64,000 nucleotides of DNA from an uncultured Alphaproteobacteria bacterium (GTDB lineage: Bacteria > Pseudomonadota > Alphaproteobacteria > Rhodobacterales > Rhodobacteraceae): positions 62,001 through 126,000 of the forward strand of contig CACDWF010000003.1 of assembly GCA_902556405.1 (NCBI GenBank), given 5' to 3'. The translations under genes and the position numbers were made by a program. Position 1 is the first letter of the stretch, and every line of letters begins with the position of its first letter. Positions 28,417 to 40,013 of this stretch are shown piece after piece. The notes under the pieces were generated by a model. It was not told where the DNA came from and ran no database searches. It worked only from the letters and a program-made list of their open reading frames with translations.

Positions 28417-29750
28417 TAACTTACTTTATGCAAAATTAAGTCCTTGCTTAGTTCTGGTTCTCTATCCGAGATGGAAAAGCAGCCACTGATTTCCTCTTCC
28501 AAAGAAGGGGTAAAAAATTTGTCGGCACCATGCAAAAACAAGAGGGGAGTTTTTGTATTGACCTTTTTCCCTGATTTTACCACTTTTGTAAATCCAACAG
28601 ATAGGTCAAGTTTATCCGATGCTTTCTGCCTTCCTCCACCCATTTTTATTAGAATATTGCCCAAGGCTTTTGTATTAATTTGAGTTATAAACCCTTCCTT
28701 TTTAGCCTTGATTGGCACTATCGACTCAGCTCTTGGGAGTGCTTTCTTGTAGGTTGATAAAAAGTGCTTTGGTCCTCCTAAAGCCGATACCATTTTTTCG
28801 AAGCGCTCTGCTACATGACCAGACTTAAGTAGTGAATAGATTTTCTGTTTTATTTTCTTATGGCTTTTTTCAGAGAAAACCATTGAATATAGCTCGATAG
28901 ATAAAGCTATTGTTGTGTCTAAGAGCGCCTGTTCATTTTTATTTTTACCTAATAAAATTTCAACTACTGTTTCTACTTCTAGAGAATTTCCGATAGATGA
29001 GCTTAGAGGGTCGTCCATGCTTGTTATAAGTGCTTTAGCTTTACAATTAGATGCATTTGAAACAGATACCAAACTTTTAGCTAATTTTTCTGCTTGACTA
29101 ATTTTGGTCATTAGTGCGCCTCTACCTACTTTAACATCCAGAATTAGATTTTTTATTCCAGAAGCCAACTTTTTAGAGATTATAGATGCTGTGATCAAGT
29201 CAACTGAGTCTACTGTACTTGTAACATCTCTTGTCGAATAAAGAATTCTATCGGCAGGCACTAAATCGGAGGTCTGCCCAACGATAGCACATCCTACTTC
29301 TGAAACAATTTTTCGAAACGAGGTTTCACTTTGCTCTATTTCATACCCTGGTATTGAGGAAAGCTTATCCAGAGTACCTCCAGTATGCCCTAAACCTTTT
29401 CCCGAAATCATGGGAACAAAACAATCCAAACTAGCCAATATAGGAGCGAGTATTAAAGATACCGTATCACCCACGCCACCGGTAGAATGCTTATCCACTA
29501 TTGGTCCATTTAGATCCCACTTTAAAACCGTCCCACTATTCATCATTGAATTGGTTAGATCTATTTTTTCACGTTCACTCAACCCATTGATCCATGAAGC
29601 CATCAAAAAAGCACCAATTTGAGCTGGCTCAACTCCATCGTCGCACAATTCCTGTATAAACCATTGTATTTCAGCAGAGGTTAATTGCTGGTTATCTCTC
29701 TTCTTTCTTATTAAATTTTGAATAAGCATCATCGTGCCTGCTGCATTCAC
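28416..29750 (-). CDS. deoA: Thymidine phosphorylase
   Basis: VDKHSTGGVGDTVSLILAPILAS; SGKGLGHTGGTLDKL. Confidence 0.94.
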   Translation of the reverse strand: MNAAGTMMLIQNLIRKKRDNQQLTSAEIQWFIQELCDDGVEPAQIGAFLMASWINGLSEREKIDLTNSMMNSGTVLKWDLNGPIVDKHSTGGVGDTVSLILAPILASLDCFVPMISGKGLGHTGGTLDKLSSIPGYEIEQSETSFRKIVSEVGCAIVGQTSDLVPADRILYSTRDVTSTVDSVDLITASIISKKLASGIKNLILDVKVGRGALMTKISQAEKLAKSLVSVSNASNCKAKALITSMDDPLSSSIGNSLEVETVVEILLGKNKNEQALLDTTIALSIELYSMVFSEKSHKKIKQKIYSLLKSGHVAERFEKMVSALGGPKHFLSTYKKALPRAESIVPIKAKKEGFITQINTKALGNILIKMGGGRQKASDKLDLSVGFTKVVKSGKKVNTKTPLLFLHGADKFFTPSLEEEISGCFSISDREPELSKDLILHKVS

Positions 29751-29877
29751 TCACTTTATATTTTTGCGTAGCAAATAGGTCGCTAATCATTTATTGTATA
29801 TGATTACTGTATTATTCTAAACTACCAATTTATTATCTAATATTTAACGTTCTTAAAAACTTACATAGCTAATTTTA

Positions 29878-30870
29878 ATGCCACTAGACGAAAACTTTAA
29901 TAAAAGAGAAATGGATCCAGTCATCGTTAAGAACAGTGGGATACCTCTACATCTAGAGTTCATTAACGAAGTGAGGATTAATAAAAGTGCTGTAGAAAAA
30001 AGGTGTGCTTCGGTAACAAGCCGCCGCACAGTTAAGAAACATAACCAAGCCGCATGGCTTCTCAAGGCCATTACGTGCATGGATCTTACCACACTATCTG
30101 GAGATGATACCGAAGGTAGGGTTATGCGGCTTTGTAATAAAGCAAAGAATCCTTTGCGAGATGACCTTTTGGAGAAGCTTGGGGTAGAAGATCTCAATAT
30201 TAAAGTAGGCGGAGTATGTGTTTATCATCAATTCATAAGAACCGCATTAGATAATCTTCGAGGATCCAATATTCCGGTAGTTGCTGTTTCCACAGGGTTT
30301 CCAGCAGGACATACGCCAAAAAAAACAAAAATTCTAGAGATAAAAGAATCCATAAGAAGTGGTGCTCAAGAAATTGACATTGTTATATCAAGAAGACATG
30401 TTTTATCTGGAAACTGGAAAAAGCTGTATGATGAAATATCAGAATACAAAGAAGCTTCAGGTGATGCTTGCTTAAAAACTATTTTAGCTACCGGAGAACT
30501 AGGAACGTTAAAAAATGTAGCAAAGGCTTCTTTGGTTTGTATGATGGCTGGAGCAAACTTCGTAAAAACTTCAACAGGGAAAGAAACCATAAATGCAACA
30601 CTGCCATTTACTTTGGTTATGTCCAGAGCAATAAGAGAATACTTTGAACTCACAGGGTTTGAAGTAGGATACAAGCCGGCAGGTGGTATTTCATCCGCAA
30701 AAGATTGTTTATCTCAAATGATGCTAATAAAGGAAGAACTTGGAACGAAATGGCTACATCCTTCACTTTTCAGACTTGGTGCTTCATCTTTACTTTCCGA
30801 CATTGAGAGACAAATAGAGCATTTTGCCACTGGCCAATACTCTTCATTTAATAGACACGGCATAGCATAA
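29878..30870 (+). CDS. deoC: Deoxyribose-phosphate aldolase
   Basis: VAVSTGFPAGHTPKKTK...EIDIVISR...ANFVKTSTGK...VGYKPAGGI. Confidence 0.93.
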   Translation: MPLDENFNKREMDPVIVKNSGIPLHLEFINEVRINKSAVEKRCASVTSRRTVKKHNQAAWLLKAITCMDLTTLSGDDTEGRVMRLCNKAKNPLRDDLLEKLGVEDLNIKVGGVCVYHQFIRTALDNLRGSNIPVVAVSTGFPAGHTPKKTKILEIKESIRSGAQEIDIVISRRHVLSGNWKKLYDEISEYKEASGDACLKTILATGELGTLKNVAKASLVCMMAGANFVKTSTGKETINATLPFTLVMSRAIREYFELTGFEVGYKPAGGISSAKDCLSQMMLIKEELGTKWLHPSLFRLGASSLLSDIERQIEHFATGQYSSFNRHGIA

Positions 30871-30874
30871 ATAT

Positions 30875-33247
30875 ATGATAAAGGTTAAAAACGCTCTTAA
30901 AAGAATGGATTACGAAGAAGCTCTCGAGAGTAATATTGAGTCATTGGAGTGGATAGCTGAACATAATGGTCAATTTGGGCATTTTATTGGGGGCAGATTT
31001 ACTAAACCAAAAAACTTATTTAAAACCATTAACCCCTTTAATGAAAAAGAAATTGCTAAAATTTCTCAAGGAACTGTTGCTGATATTAAAAAATCTGTTC
31101 AGGCTGCAAAAGCAGGCTTAGAAAAATGGCAATCAATCAGCCCCTTTCAAAGATCAAAATATTTGTATGCTATTGCAAGATATATTCAAAAAGAATCTCG
31201 AACAATCTCCGTTTTGGAGTCAATAGAAAATGGAAAATCAATTCGGGAAAGTAGAGACATTGATATACCTCTTGCAGCGAGACACTTTTATTATCACGCC
31301 GGATGGGCTCAATTACTTGATGAAGAATTTCAAAACTATTCTGCAATTGGAGTATGTGGGCAAATTATTCCATGGAATTTCCCAATACTGATGTTAGCGT
31401 GGAAGGTTGCTCCAGCGATTGCGGCGGGAAATTCAGTTATCCTTAAACCTGCAGAGCAAACATCTCTTACAGCTCTTTATTTCGCAGAAATATGCAAGAG
31501 AATTAAACTGCCAGCAGGTGTAGTTAACGTAGTAACCGGCGACGGAATAACTGGATCGCATCTTGTAACTGAAAAGGATATTTCGAAAGTAGCCTTCACT
31601 GGCTCAACAGCAGTTGGCAAACAAATTAAGAAAAATACGGCAGGAAGTGGAAAGAAGTTAACTTTAGAGTTAGGAGGGAAATCTCCTTTTATAATATTTG
31701 ACGATGCTGACCTAGACAGTGCTGTCGAAGGTCTAGTTGATGCAATTTGGTTTAATCAAGGGCAGGTTTGCTGCGCCGGATCTAGGCTTTTATTACAAGA
31801 GACAATCAGCACAAAGGTAGAAAAGAAGATTCTTTCAAGAATGAAAAAATTACGATTTGGTAATCCATTAGATAAAAGTATAGACATGGGACCTTTAGTA
31901 AGCCTTGAACAACAGAGTAGAGTTAGAGGTTTAGTTGATAAAGGAGTAGAAAGTGGAGCTGACATCTTCCAGTGTGTTATACCCCCTAACCTAAACGGAT
32001 ATTTTTATCCACCGACCCTACTAAAAAATGTTTCTCCTTCAATGGAAATTTTCCATAAAGAGATATTTGGCCCAGTTCTTTCTTCAACAACATTTAGAAC
32101 TCCAGAAGAAGCAGTATCTCTCGCAAATAATTCTCAATATGGATTGTCAGCAAGTATTTGGAGCGAGAATATTAATCTCGCTTTAGATATTGCTCCAAAA
32201 TTAAAAGTAGGTGTTGTATGGATCAACTCTACAAATGTCTTCGATGCTGCAGTCGGTTTTGGAGGTTATAGAGAGAGTGGCTATGGTAGAGAAGGTGGTA
32301 AAGAAGGAATGTTTGAATACCTAAGCTTGAACCCAGACAATTACAATAGAAAAAATGAATACAAAGTATTAAAGGAAAGGACTCCTCAAAAAAAGCAATC
32401 TATTCCTCATATAGACCAAACTAGAAAAATGTTTATTGGAGGCACTCAAAAGAGAGGAGATAGTGGGCACTCAATGGGGATATTTGATAACCAAAGAGAA
32501 GAGATAGCAACGGTTGGACGTGGTAATCGGAAGGATATACGAGATGCTGTAGAGGCAGCCAATAAGCAACTAAATTGGACAATACTTAGTTCCCATGCAA
32601 GAGCACAGATTATGTTCTATATTGCAGAAAATCTTTCCCAAAGAAGAGATTATTTTATTGGTTTACTTTCTTCGACATCATTATGTCAAAACCCATCACA
32701 GGAATTCGATACGACATTAAAAAGATTATTTACCTTTGCTTCATGGGCAGACAAATTTGACGGAGTTGTTCATCAAGCACCAATAAGAGCAAATACCATA
32801 GCACTGAATGAACCAGTTGGTGTAGTAGGTATCATATGTCCTGACATTGCACCGTTGGCTTCTTTTATTACGCTTATTGCGGCTGCGCTTTGTCAAGGAA
32901 ATCGCCTAATAGTAATTCCCTCAGAAAAATTTCCTTTGCCTGCAGTGGATATGTATCAAATATTCGATACTTCAGACGTTCCTGGAGCAGCAATTAATAT
33001 TGTAACTGGAAAACACAATGAACTCATTAATACACTTTCCGAGCACACATCCGTTGATGGGATATGGAATTTTGGAGATCCAAAAAACGAGGCTAGCATT
33101 GATAGAGCCTCAGTTTCAAATTTAAAACAAATATGGTCTATAAATGGAAACAACGTCAACTGGATCAAGTATCACGCAAGCTTCAACAAGTTGCTATTAA
33201 GAAAAGCGACTCAAGTTAAGAATATTTGGGTACCATATGGGGAATAA
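30875..33247 (+). CDS. Aldehyde dehydrogenase, two-domain ALDH16-like
   Basis: N-terminal complete ALDH (LELGGKSPFIIFDDAD; FNQGQVCCAGSR) plus second ALDH-like domain lacking an obvious catalytic Cys motif. Confidence 0.85.
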   Translation: MIKVKNALKRMDYEEALESNIESLEWIAEHNGQFGHFIGGRFTKPKNLFKTINPFNEKEIAKISQGTVADIKKSVQAAKAGLEKWQSISPFQRSKYLYAIARYIQKESRTISVLESIENGKSIRESRDIDIPLAARHFYYHAGWAQLLDEEFQNYSAIGVCGQIIPWNFPILMLAWKVAPAIAAGNSVILKPAEQTSLTALYFAEICKRIKLPAGVVNVVTGDGITGSHLVTEKDISKVAFTGSTAVGKQIKKNTAGSGKKLTLELGGKSPFIIFDDADLDSAVEGLVDAIWFNQGQVCCAGSRLLLQETISTKVEKKILSRMKKLRFGNPLDKSIDMGPLVSLEQQSRVRGLVDKGVESGADIFQCVIPPNLNGYFYPPTLLKNVSPSMEIFHKEIFGPVLSSTTFRTPEEAVSLANNSQYGLSASIWSENINLALDIAPKLKVGVVWINSTNVFDAAVGFGGYRESGYGREGGKEGMFEYLSLNPDNYNRKNEYKVLKERTPQKKQSIPHIDQTRKMFIGGTQKRGDSGHSMGIFDNQREEIATVGRGNRKDIRDAVEAANKQLNWTILSSHARAQIMFYIAENLSQRRDYFIGLLSSTSLCQNPSQEFDTTLKRLFTFASWADKFDGVVHQAPIRANTIALNEPVGVVGIICPDIAPLASFITLIAAALCQGNRLIVIPSEKFPLPAVDMYQIFDTSDVPGAAINIVTGKHNELINTLSEHTSVDGIWNFGDPKNEASIDRASVSNLKQIWSINGNNVNWIKYHASFNKLLLRKATQVKNIWVPYGE

Positions 33248-33254
33248 GATTTGT

Positions 33255-33653
33255 TCAGATATTAGTCAAATCAAAAGCGCCTGGAAGCAGCAATCCCATA
33301 TTTGTTTCTTCAAGAAACCCTTGAAGATTACATAGATATACCGGAGTACTAGTCTTTGAAAATTCCATTAGCTTTTGTCTACAGCCCCCACAAGGAGTTG
33401 TGGGCTTCTTAGTGTCCGCCATCACTAAAATTTCAGCGATTTCAGTACATCCGTCAGTCACCATTTTTCCTATTGCTGCGGCCTCAGCACACATCCCTTG
33501 AGGAAACGCACCGTTTTCAACATTCACGCCTGTATAAATAGTTGAGTTTATTCCCAGCAAGCTGACTGCAACACTAAACTTTGAATAAGGTGCATAGGCG
33601 TTAGAGAAAACACTTTTTGCGTTCGAAAAAAGTAAGGCTTTTTTTTGCTTCAT
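33255..33653 (-). CDS. cdd: Cytidine deaminase
   Basis: AYAPYSKFSVAVSLLG; NGAFPQGMCAEAAAIGKMV; PCGGCRQKLMEF. Confidence 0.94.
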   Translation of the reverse strand: MKQKKALLFSNAKSVFSNAYAPYSKFSVAVSLLGINSTIYTGVNVENGAFPQGMCAEAAAIGKMVTDGCTEIAEILVMADTKKPTTPCGGCRQKLMEFSKTSTPVYLCNLQGFLEETNMGLLLPGAFDLTNI

Positions 33654-33660
33654 CTTATTT

Positions 33661-35574
33661 CTAATTTCTTGGATACCCTATGATTTCTAGCGCCTCTTTA
33701 ATTTCCTCTAAAATCAGTGGATCATCGATAGTTGCTGGAACTTTAAATTCTTCGCCATCCGCAATTTTACATACGGTTGAACGCAAAATTTTTCCAGATC
33801 GTGTTTTTGGCAAGCGTTTTATAATCAGTGCTTGCTTAAAAAAAGCAACAGGCCCAAGCCTATCTCTAACCATTTGCACCAGCTCTTTTTGAACTTCGGC
33901 TTCAGGTCTATTTACCCCATCTGTTAAACAAACCAAGCCAAGTGGTACCTGCCCCTTTAATTCGTCACTTATTCCGACAACTGCACACTCAGCGACATCT
34001 TTGTGATCAGCTAGAATTTCTTCCATTGCTCCTGTAGACAATCTGTGGCCTGCAACATTAATAACATCATCCGTTCTTGCCATTATATACATATACCCAT
34101 CCTCGTCCTTCAACCCGGCATCACCTGTTTCATAATATCCAGAAAATTTTGACAAATATGCCGAAACAAATCTGTCATCAGCTTTCCAAAGCGAGGGTAA
34201 AGCTCCAGGAGCGAGAGGTAACTTGATAGCAATTGACCCTAACTGATTTGGAGGCAAAATATTACCACTATCATCTAGAACATCTATCTCAAAACCTGGG
34301 ATTGGTACAGATGGTGAACCAACTTTAATTTCCAACTGCTCGATACCCCAAGGATTTCCAATCATCACGTGTCCACTTTCTGTTTGCCACCAATGATCTA
34401 TAACAGGTATTTGGAGCAAATCCTTTGCCCAGTTTATAGTATCAGGGTCTGCTCTTTCTCCAGCCAAAAACAGTGTTCTTAAACTCGTTAAACTATACTT
34501 TTTCAGAAAATTACCTTTTGGGTCAGCCCTTTTTATTGCCCTAAAAGCAGTAGGGGCGGTAAAGAGCGACACGACGTTGTGATCACTTATTACTCGCCAG
34601 AAAGTACCAGCATCTGGCGTTCCAACAGGCTTTCCTTCAAAAAGAATACTAGTAGTACCACTTACCAAGGGAGCGTATACTATGTAGGAATGACCTACAA
34701 CCCAACCTACATCAGAAGCGGCCCAAAAAACTTCGCCAGGATGAACATCATAAAAGTTTTTCATAGTCCAATTTAGACTTACCAAATGCCCGCCTACAGG
34801 TCTTATTACACCTTTAGGCTGCCCTGTTGTGCCAGAGGTATAAAGAATATATAAAGGATCTTCTCCACTCACTGGAACGCAATCAGCTTCATCAGCCTCT
34901 GAAACTAAATCATTCCAGTCAAAATCTTGGCCCTCTATCAAATTCGCTCTCAACTCCTCTCTCTGGTAAACAATACAAAAATCGGGCTTATGCTCAGCCA
35001 ATTTGATTGCTTCGTCGAGCAAGGGCTTATAGGCAACAATTCTGCCAGGCTCTAAACCGCAGGAGCCCGCAATTATCGCTTTTGCGTTACAATCATCAAT
35101 TCTTACGGCTAACTCACTTGAGGCAAATCCTCCAAAAACTACAGAATGAATAGCTCCAAGCCTAGCGCACGCAAGCATAGAAACTACCGCCTCTGGGATC
35201 ATTGGCATATATATAATAACTCTGTCACCTTTTTTAATGCCCTTTACTTTTAGAGCTCCAGCTAGCTTTGCCACGTTTTGCTTAAGCTCTAAGTAGGAAA
35301 TTTTTCTTACTTTTTTACACATAGCGCTATCATAAATAATTGCGATATCTTCCCCTTTTCCATTCTCTATATGTCTGTCAACGCAATTATAGCAAGCGTT
35401 TATTGCCCCACCCGTAAACCAATTATAAAATGGCTTTCTGCTATCATCCAAAATTTTGTCAGGAGCTTTGTACCAAGTAATTTCTTTTGCTTGGTTTTTC
35501 CAAAATCCTAAAGGGTCTTGCTTCCAATCGTCATAAACTTTTTGATAACTCAATTGATCCTCCTGGCTAACCAT
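33661..35574 (-). CDS. prpE: Propionyl-CoA synthetase
   Basis: YNWFTGGAINACYNCVDRH; YILYTSGTTGQPKGVIRPVGGH. Confidence 0.9.
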   Translation of the reverse strand: MVSQEDQLSYQKVYDDWKQDPLGFWKNQAKEITWYKAPDKILDDSRKPFYNWFTGGAINACYNCVDRHIENGKGEDIAIIYDSAMCKKVRKISYLELKQNVAKLAGALKVKGIKKGDRVIIYMPMIPEAVVSMLACARLGAIHSVVFGGFASSELAVRIDDCNAKAIIAGSCGLEPGRIVAYKPLLDEAIKLAEHKPDFCIVYQREELRANLIEGQDFDWNDLVSEADEADCVPVSGEDPLYILYTSGTTGQPKGVIRPVGGHLVSLNWTMKNFYDVHPGEVFWAASDVGWVVGHSYIVYAPLVSGTTSILFEGKPVGTPDAGTFWRVISDHNVVSLFTAPTAFRAIKRADPKGNFLKKYSLTSLRTLFLAGERADPDTINWAKDLLQIPVIDHWWQTESGHVMIGNPWGIEQLEIKVGSPSVPIPGFEIDVLDDSGNILPPNQLGSIAIKLPLAPGALPSLWKADDRFVSAYLSKFSGYYETGDAGLKDEDGYMYIMARTDDVINVAGHRLSTGAMEEILADHKDVAECAVVGISDELKGQVPLGLVCLTDGVNRPEAEVQKELVQMVRDRLGPVAFFKQALIIKRLPKTRSGKILRSTVCKIADGEEFKVPATIDDPLILEEIKEALEIIGYPRN

Positions 35575-37846
35575 AGATTTGAACAGGTGTTCCTGCCAGA
35601 GCTGAAATATTTAAAAGTCCTCTGGTAGTTATTGATGGGCTAACAATATGTGCTTTATTTCCCATCCCCATTAAGATAGGCCCTACTTCAATCCCATTAG
35701 ATCTCATTTTTAAAATGTTACGCACACCACTCGCTGCATCTATATTACTGAATACTAGGACATTTGCTGAGCCTGTAAATCTACTGCCCCTAAAAATTCT
35801 CAGCCTTAAATCCTCATCAAGGGCCGAGTCAGAATGCATTTCACCCTCATATAAAAAATCTAATCCTTTACTATCAAGTATGTGAAGAGCTTCTCTCATT
35901 CGTCTTCCTGAGTCAGTATCTAAACTTCCAAATTGAGAGTGAGAACAAAGAGCAATTTTAGGAGTAATACCAAAACGTTTAGTATGTCGTGCCGCTCCAA
36001 TAACGATCTCAGCTATCTCTTCCGCGGTAGGGTTTGGATGGATATTGCAATCAGCTACAAACAAGACATCTGACTCTAAGATCATCATTGATAATGCCCC
36101 GACGGGCTTCAATCCGTCACCAGATAAAATTTCTTCAATATATTTTAGGTGCCATAGATATTGTCCAAAAGTTCCACAAATCAAGCTGTCGGCCTCGCCT
36201 CGTTTTACCATAATTGCACCGATAGCTGTCGTGTTTGTTCTCATAATTTCTCTAGCTAAAGCTGGTGTAACGCCTTTTCTCTCCATTATTCCTAAATATG
36301 CTTCCCAGTATTCTCTGAACCTAGGGTCATTTTGGGGGTTTACCAGCTCAAAATCCTTACCATGCACTAGCGGCAAACCATATCTCTCAATTCTATTTTC
36401 AACTACTTCTGGTCGCCCAATCAGTATGGGTTTATCATTCGTTTCCTCTAACAAAGCTAAAGCAGTCCTCAGTGTTCGCTCATCTTCTCCTTCAGCAAAA
36501 ACAATCTTACGAGATGATGTTTTTGCTGCTTCGAAGACCGGCTTCATTAAGATAGTAGATTTATAAACTGATCCCTCCAATTTTTGTTTATAAGCCTCCA
36601 CATCTTTCAAGGGACGAGAAGCGACGCCACTCTTCATTGCAGCCTCTGCTACTGCCACTGCAACATTCGGCAATAGTCTTGGATCAAAGGGTTTCGGAAT
36701 AAGATACTCTTTGCCAAACTTTAAAATTTCTCCCTGATATGCTTCTACAGTTTCTGCGGTTGAAGTTTGTCTCGCTAGATTGGCTATGGCATGTATACAG
36801 GCTAATTTCATTTCATCATTTATTTGTGTGGCTCCAACATCTAGAGCTCCTCTAAAAATGAAGGGAAAACATAAAACGTTGTTTACTTGGTTTGGATAAT
36901 CAGATCGACCTGTAGCTATAAGCGCATCAGGTGCCACCTTTAGTGCATCAGCTGGATTGATTTCTGGATCAGGGTTTGCAAGAGCAAAAATTATTGGTTG
37001 CTTATTCATTTTGAGAACCATTTTACTGGTCAATACACCTGGGCCTGAAAGCCCTAAAAACATGTCGCAATCTTTAATCACATCATCTAATTTTGACAAA
37101 TTACTATCTTGAGCAAACCGTTTTTTCTCTTCATTTATTTCGCTTCTATTTTTTGTAATTAAACCCTTACTATCGCTGAGCCATATATTTTCTCTTTTTA
37201 CACCCAATTTCACCAACATTTCTAAGCAAGCTATTCCAGATGCTCCTGCCCCGACTGCAACGATTTTAGTGTTTTCAATTTTCCTATTTGAGAGTTCTAT
37301 CGCGTTGACGGCTGCTGCACCTACCACTATCGCTGTTCCATGTTGGTCATCATGGAAAACAGGTATTTTCATCTTTTCTTTGCAAAGTCTCTCAACTTCA
37401 AAACAGTCTGGCGCCTTTATATCTTCTAAATTTATCGCACCAAAAGTTGGCTCTAAAGACGCTACTATCTCAGCAAGTCTTTGTGGGTTATCTTCATCCA
37501 CTTCAATATCAAAACAGTCGATATTTGCAAATTTCTTAAATAGAACGGCTTTTCCTTCCATCACAGGTTTAGAGGCACCAGGTCCTATATTTCCTAAACC
37601 TAAAACGGCTGTACCGTTAGAAATCACTGCAACTAAATTCGCTTTCGAAGTATACTTAGAGGCAGTGTTTTCATCTTCCTTTATTTCCAAACAAGCTTCA
37701 GCAACTCCAGGAGAGTATGCCCTTGAGAGATCTCTTTGATTAGCCAAAGGTTTTGTTGCTCTAATTTCTAACTTCCCCGGTTGTGGAAACTCATGATATT
37801 CAAGTGCTGCTTTTTTAGAACTATTTTCTTTTGAATTCCTTGCCAA
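35567..37846 (-). CDS. maeB: NADP-dependent malic enzyme with C-terminal phosphotransacetylase-like domain
   Basis: AYSPGVAEACLEI; FHDDQHGTAIV; PTA-like second half. Confidence 0.93.
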   Translation of the reverse strand: MARNSKENSSKKAALEYHEFPQPGKLEIRATKPLANQRDLSRAYSPGVAEACLEIKEDENTASKYTSKANLVAVISNGTAVLGLGNIGPGASKPVMEGKAVLFKKFANIDCFDIEVDEDNPQRLAEIVASLEPTFGAINLEDIKAPDCFEVERLCKEKMKIPVFHDDQHGTAIVVGAAAVNAIELSNRKIENTKIVAVGAGASGIACLEMLVKLGVKRENIWLSDSKGLITKNRSEINEEKKRFAQDSNLSKLDDVIKDCDMFLGLSGPGVLTSKMVLKMNKQPIIFALANPDPEINPADALKVAPDALIATGRSDYPNQVNNVLCFPFIFRGALDVGATQINDEMKLACIHAIANLARQTSTAETVEAYQGEILKFGKEYLIPKPFDPRLLPNVAVAVAEAAMKSGVASRPLKDVEAYKQKLEGSVYKSTILMKPVFEAAKTSSRKIVFAEGEDERTLRTALALLEETNDKPILIGRPEVVENRIERYGLPLVHGKDFELVNPQNDPRFREYWEAYLGIMERKGVTPALAREIMRTNTTAIGAIMVKRGEADSLICGTFGQYLWHLKYIEEILSGDGLKPVGALSMMILESDVLFVADCNIHPNPTAEEIAEIVIGAARHTKRFGITPKIALCSHSQFGSLDTDSGRRMREALHILDSKGLDFLYEGEMHSDSALDEDLRLRIFRGSRFTGSANVLVFSNIDAASGVRNILKMRSNGIEVGPILMGMGNKAHIVSPSITTRGLLNISALAGTPVQIYG

Positions 37847-37860
37847 TTTTTCCTCTTAAA

Positions 37861-40005
37861 TTAGTGGTTGCGACCTTTTTTATTGAACAATAACTGAATA
37901 ATCTCATCTGCTGCTCTTGGAATATTAGTACCAGGTCCAAATATTGCGCTAACCCCACTGTCTTTCAGAAATTTATGGTCTTGATGTGGAATAACACCGC
38001 CACAAATTACCAGCATATCTTGTCCATTTCTCTTTTCTAGCTCCTCGATTAGTTGTGGGGCCAGTGTTTTATGGCCTGCCGCCTGTGTTGAAATACCGAT
38101 GATATCAAATTTTCCATTCAGCGCATCCTCAGCAGCCTCAGCTGGTGTCTGAAATAAAGGTCCTACTTTTACATCAAACCCAAAATCGATAAATGCTGAA
38201 GCAATTACTTTTGCTCCTCTATCATGCCCATCTTGCCCCATTTTCACAACTAGCATCTTAGGCTTCCGCCCCTCCATTCTGGTAAAGCTGTCCACAATGT
38301 CTATTGTCTGCTCGATCTCCTTTTTATTTTTGAACGACTTAACATATTTCCCTTTACCGACTTCACTTGTCGTTGAATACCTAGTGTAAACTTCCTCTAA
38401 AGCATATGACATTTCTCCTACAGTGGCTCGCTCTCTAGCGGCCTCAATTGCTAACTCTAAGATGTTTCCGGTACCGTCTCTTGCAGCTAATTTCATATTA
38501 CTAAGCGCAGCTAGACATTTTTTTTCATCTCTGGAACTTTTTATATTTTCTAGTCTTTCAATTTGCTCAAGACGAACTTTTAAGTTATCTACATCTCTGA
38601 CTTCGACGTTCTGTTCATCCTCCCCAACATATTTATTGACTCCAACAATGACTTCCTCACCACTATCTACCTTAGCCTGACGAATTGCTGCTGATTCTTC
38701 TATTCGTCGCTTAGGCAGACCCAGCTCAACCGCCTTAGTCATACCTCCTAATTCTTCAATTTCCTGTATCTGTTCCCATGCCTTTTCACAAAGTTCGTTA
38801 GTTAAAGTTTCCACGTAATAACTGCCGGCTAGCGGATCAACCACATTTGTTATTCCAGTTTCTTCTTGAAGAATTAATTGAGTATTTCTAGCAATTTTTG
38901 CCGAGAACTCTGTCGGTAAAGCAATAGCCTCGTCTAGAGCGTTTGTATGAAGGCTTTGAGTCCCTCCTAGCACAGCTGCTAGTGCCTCATATGCAGTTCT
39001 AACCACATTATTGTAGGGGTCTTGTTCCTGTAAGCTTACACCTGAGGTTTGGCAATGTGTCCTTAGCATCAATGAGCTAGATTTGTTTGGATTAAATTCC
39101 TTAATAATCCTTGCCCATAAAATTCTAGCAGCTCGAAGTTTTGCTACCTCCATAAAGAAATTCATACCGATCGCAAAAAAGAATGAAAGCCTTCCAGCAA
39201 AATCATCAATGTTTAAGCCCTTAGATAAGGCCGCTCGTACGTATTCTTTCCCATCAGCTAAAGTGAATGCCAGTTCCTGTACTAAATTAGCTCCGGCCTC
39301 TTGCATATGGTAGCCAGATATTGATATAGAATTGAATTTTGGCATCTCTTTGCTCGTAAATTCTATTATATCAGCAATCAATTTCATAGAGGGCTCGGGA
39401 GGGTAAATATAGGTATTTCGGACCATAAACTCTTTTAGTATGTCATTCTGAATAGTACCCGTTAATTTCTCTCTTGTTACCCCTTGTTCCTCTCCTGCAA
39501 CGATAAAGCTTGCCATTATAGGTATAACTGCTCCATTCATCGTCATAGAGACAGACATTTGATCCAATGGGATACCCTTAAACAAGATTTTCATGTCTTC
39601 TACAGAGTCAATAGCGACACCTGCTTTACCCACATCCCCTTCAACTCTTGGATGGTCACTGTCGTATCCACGGTGAGTGGCCAAATCGAATGCAACCGAA
39701 ATCCCTTTCTGCCCAGACGCAAGATTTTTTCTATAAAACTTATTACTCTCTGCAGCTGTAGAAAAACCAGCGTACTGTCTTATTGTCCACGGCCTACCAG
39801 CATACATCGTTGCTCTTGGTCCTCTCATGAACGGCTCTTTACCCGGAATACTATTTAAGTGTTCGAGTCCTTCAAGATCAGTCTTCGTGTACAAAGGTTT
39901 TATATCTATCCCCTCTGCTGTTTCAACATTAAGGGATTCTAACTTTTTTCCTCTTAATTCTTTTTCGGCTAAATGCTCCCATTCAGAAAGTTTTTTGTGC
40001 TGCAT
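37861..40005 (-). CDS. mcm: Methylmalonyl-CoA mutase
   Basis: B12-binding [41 protein letters not shown]. Confidence 0.95.
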   Translation of the reverse strand: MQHKKLSEWEHLAEKELRGKKLESLNVETAEGIDIKPLYTKTDLEGLEHLNSIPGKEPFMRGPRATMYAGRPWTIRQYAGFSTAAESNKFYRKNLASGQKGISVAFDLATHRGYDSDHPRVEGDVGKAGVAIDSVEDMKILFKGIPLDQMSVSMTMNGAVIPIMASFIVAGEEQGVTREKLTGTIQNDILKEFMVRNTYIYPPEPSMKLIADIIEFTSKEMPKFNSISISGYHMQEAGANLVQELAFTLADGKEYVRAALSKGLNIDDFAGRLSFFFAIGMNFFMEVAKLRAARILWARIIKEFNPNKSSSLMLRTHCQTSGVSLQEQDPYNNVVRTAYEALAAVLGGTQSLHTNALDEAIALPTEFSAKIARNTQLILQEETGITNVVDPLAGSYYVETLTNELCEKAWEQIQEIEELGGMTKAVELGLPKRRIEESAAIRQAKVDSGEEVIVGVNKYVGEDEQNVEVRDVDNLKVRLEQIERLENIKSSRDEKKCLAALSNMKLAARDGTGNILELAIEAARERATVGEMSYALEEVYTRYSTTSEVGKGKYVKSFKNKKEIEQTIDIVDSFTRMEGRKPKMLVVKMGQDGHDRGAKVIASAFIDFGFDVKVGPLFQTPAEAAEDALNGKFDIIGISTQAAGHKTLAPQLIEELEKRNGQDMLVICGGVIPHQDHKFLKDSGVSAIFGPGTNIPRAADEIIQLLFNKKGRNH

Positions 40006-40013
40006 GTTATACC

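Noticed and set aside
36045-36566. Plus-strand ORF of 173 aa
   Set aside because: Fully antisense to maeB, with composition typical of a shadow ORF.
37269-37739. Plus-strand ORF of 156 aa
   Set aside because: Antisense shadow of the malic enzyme domain of maeB.
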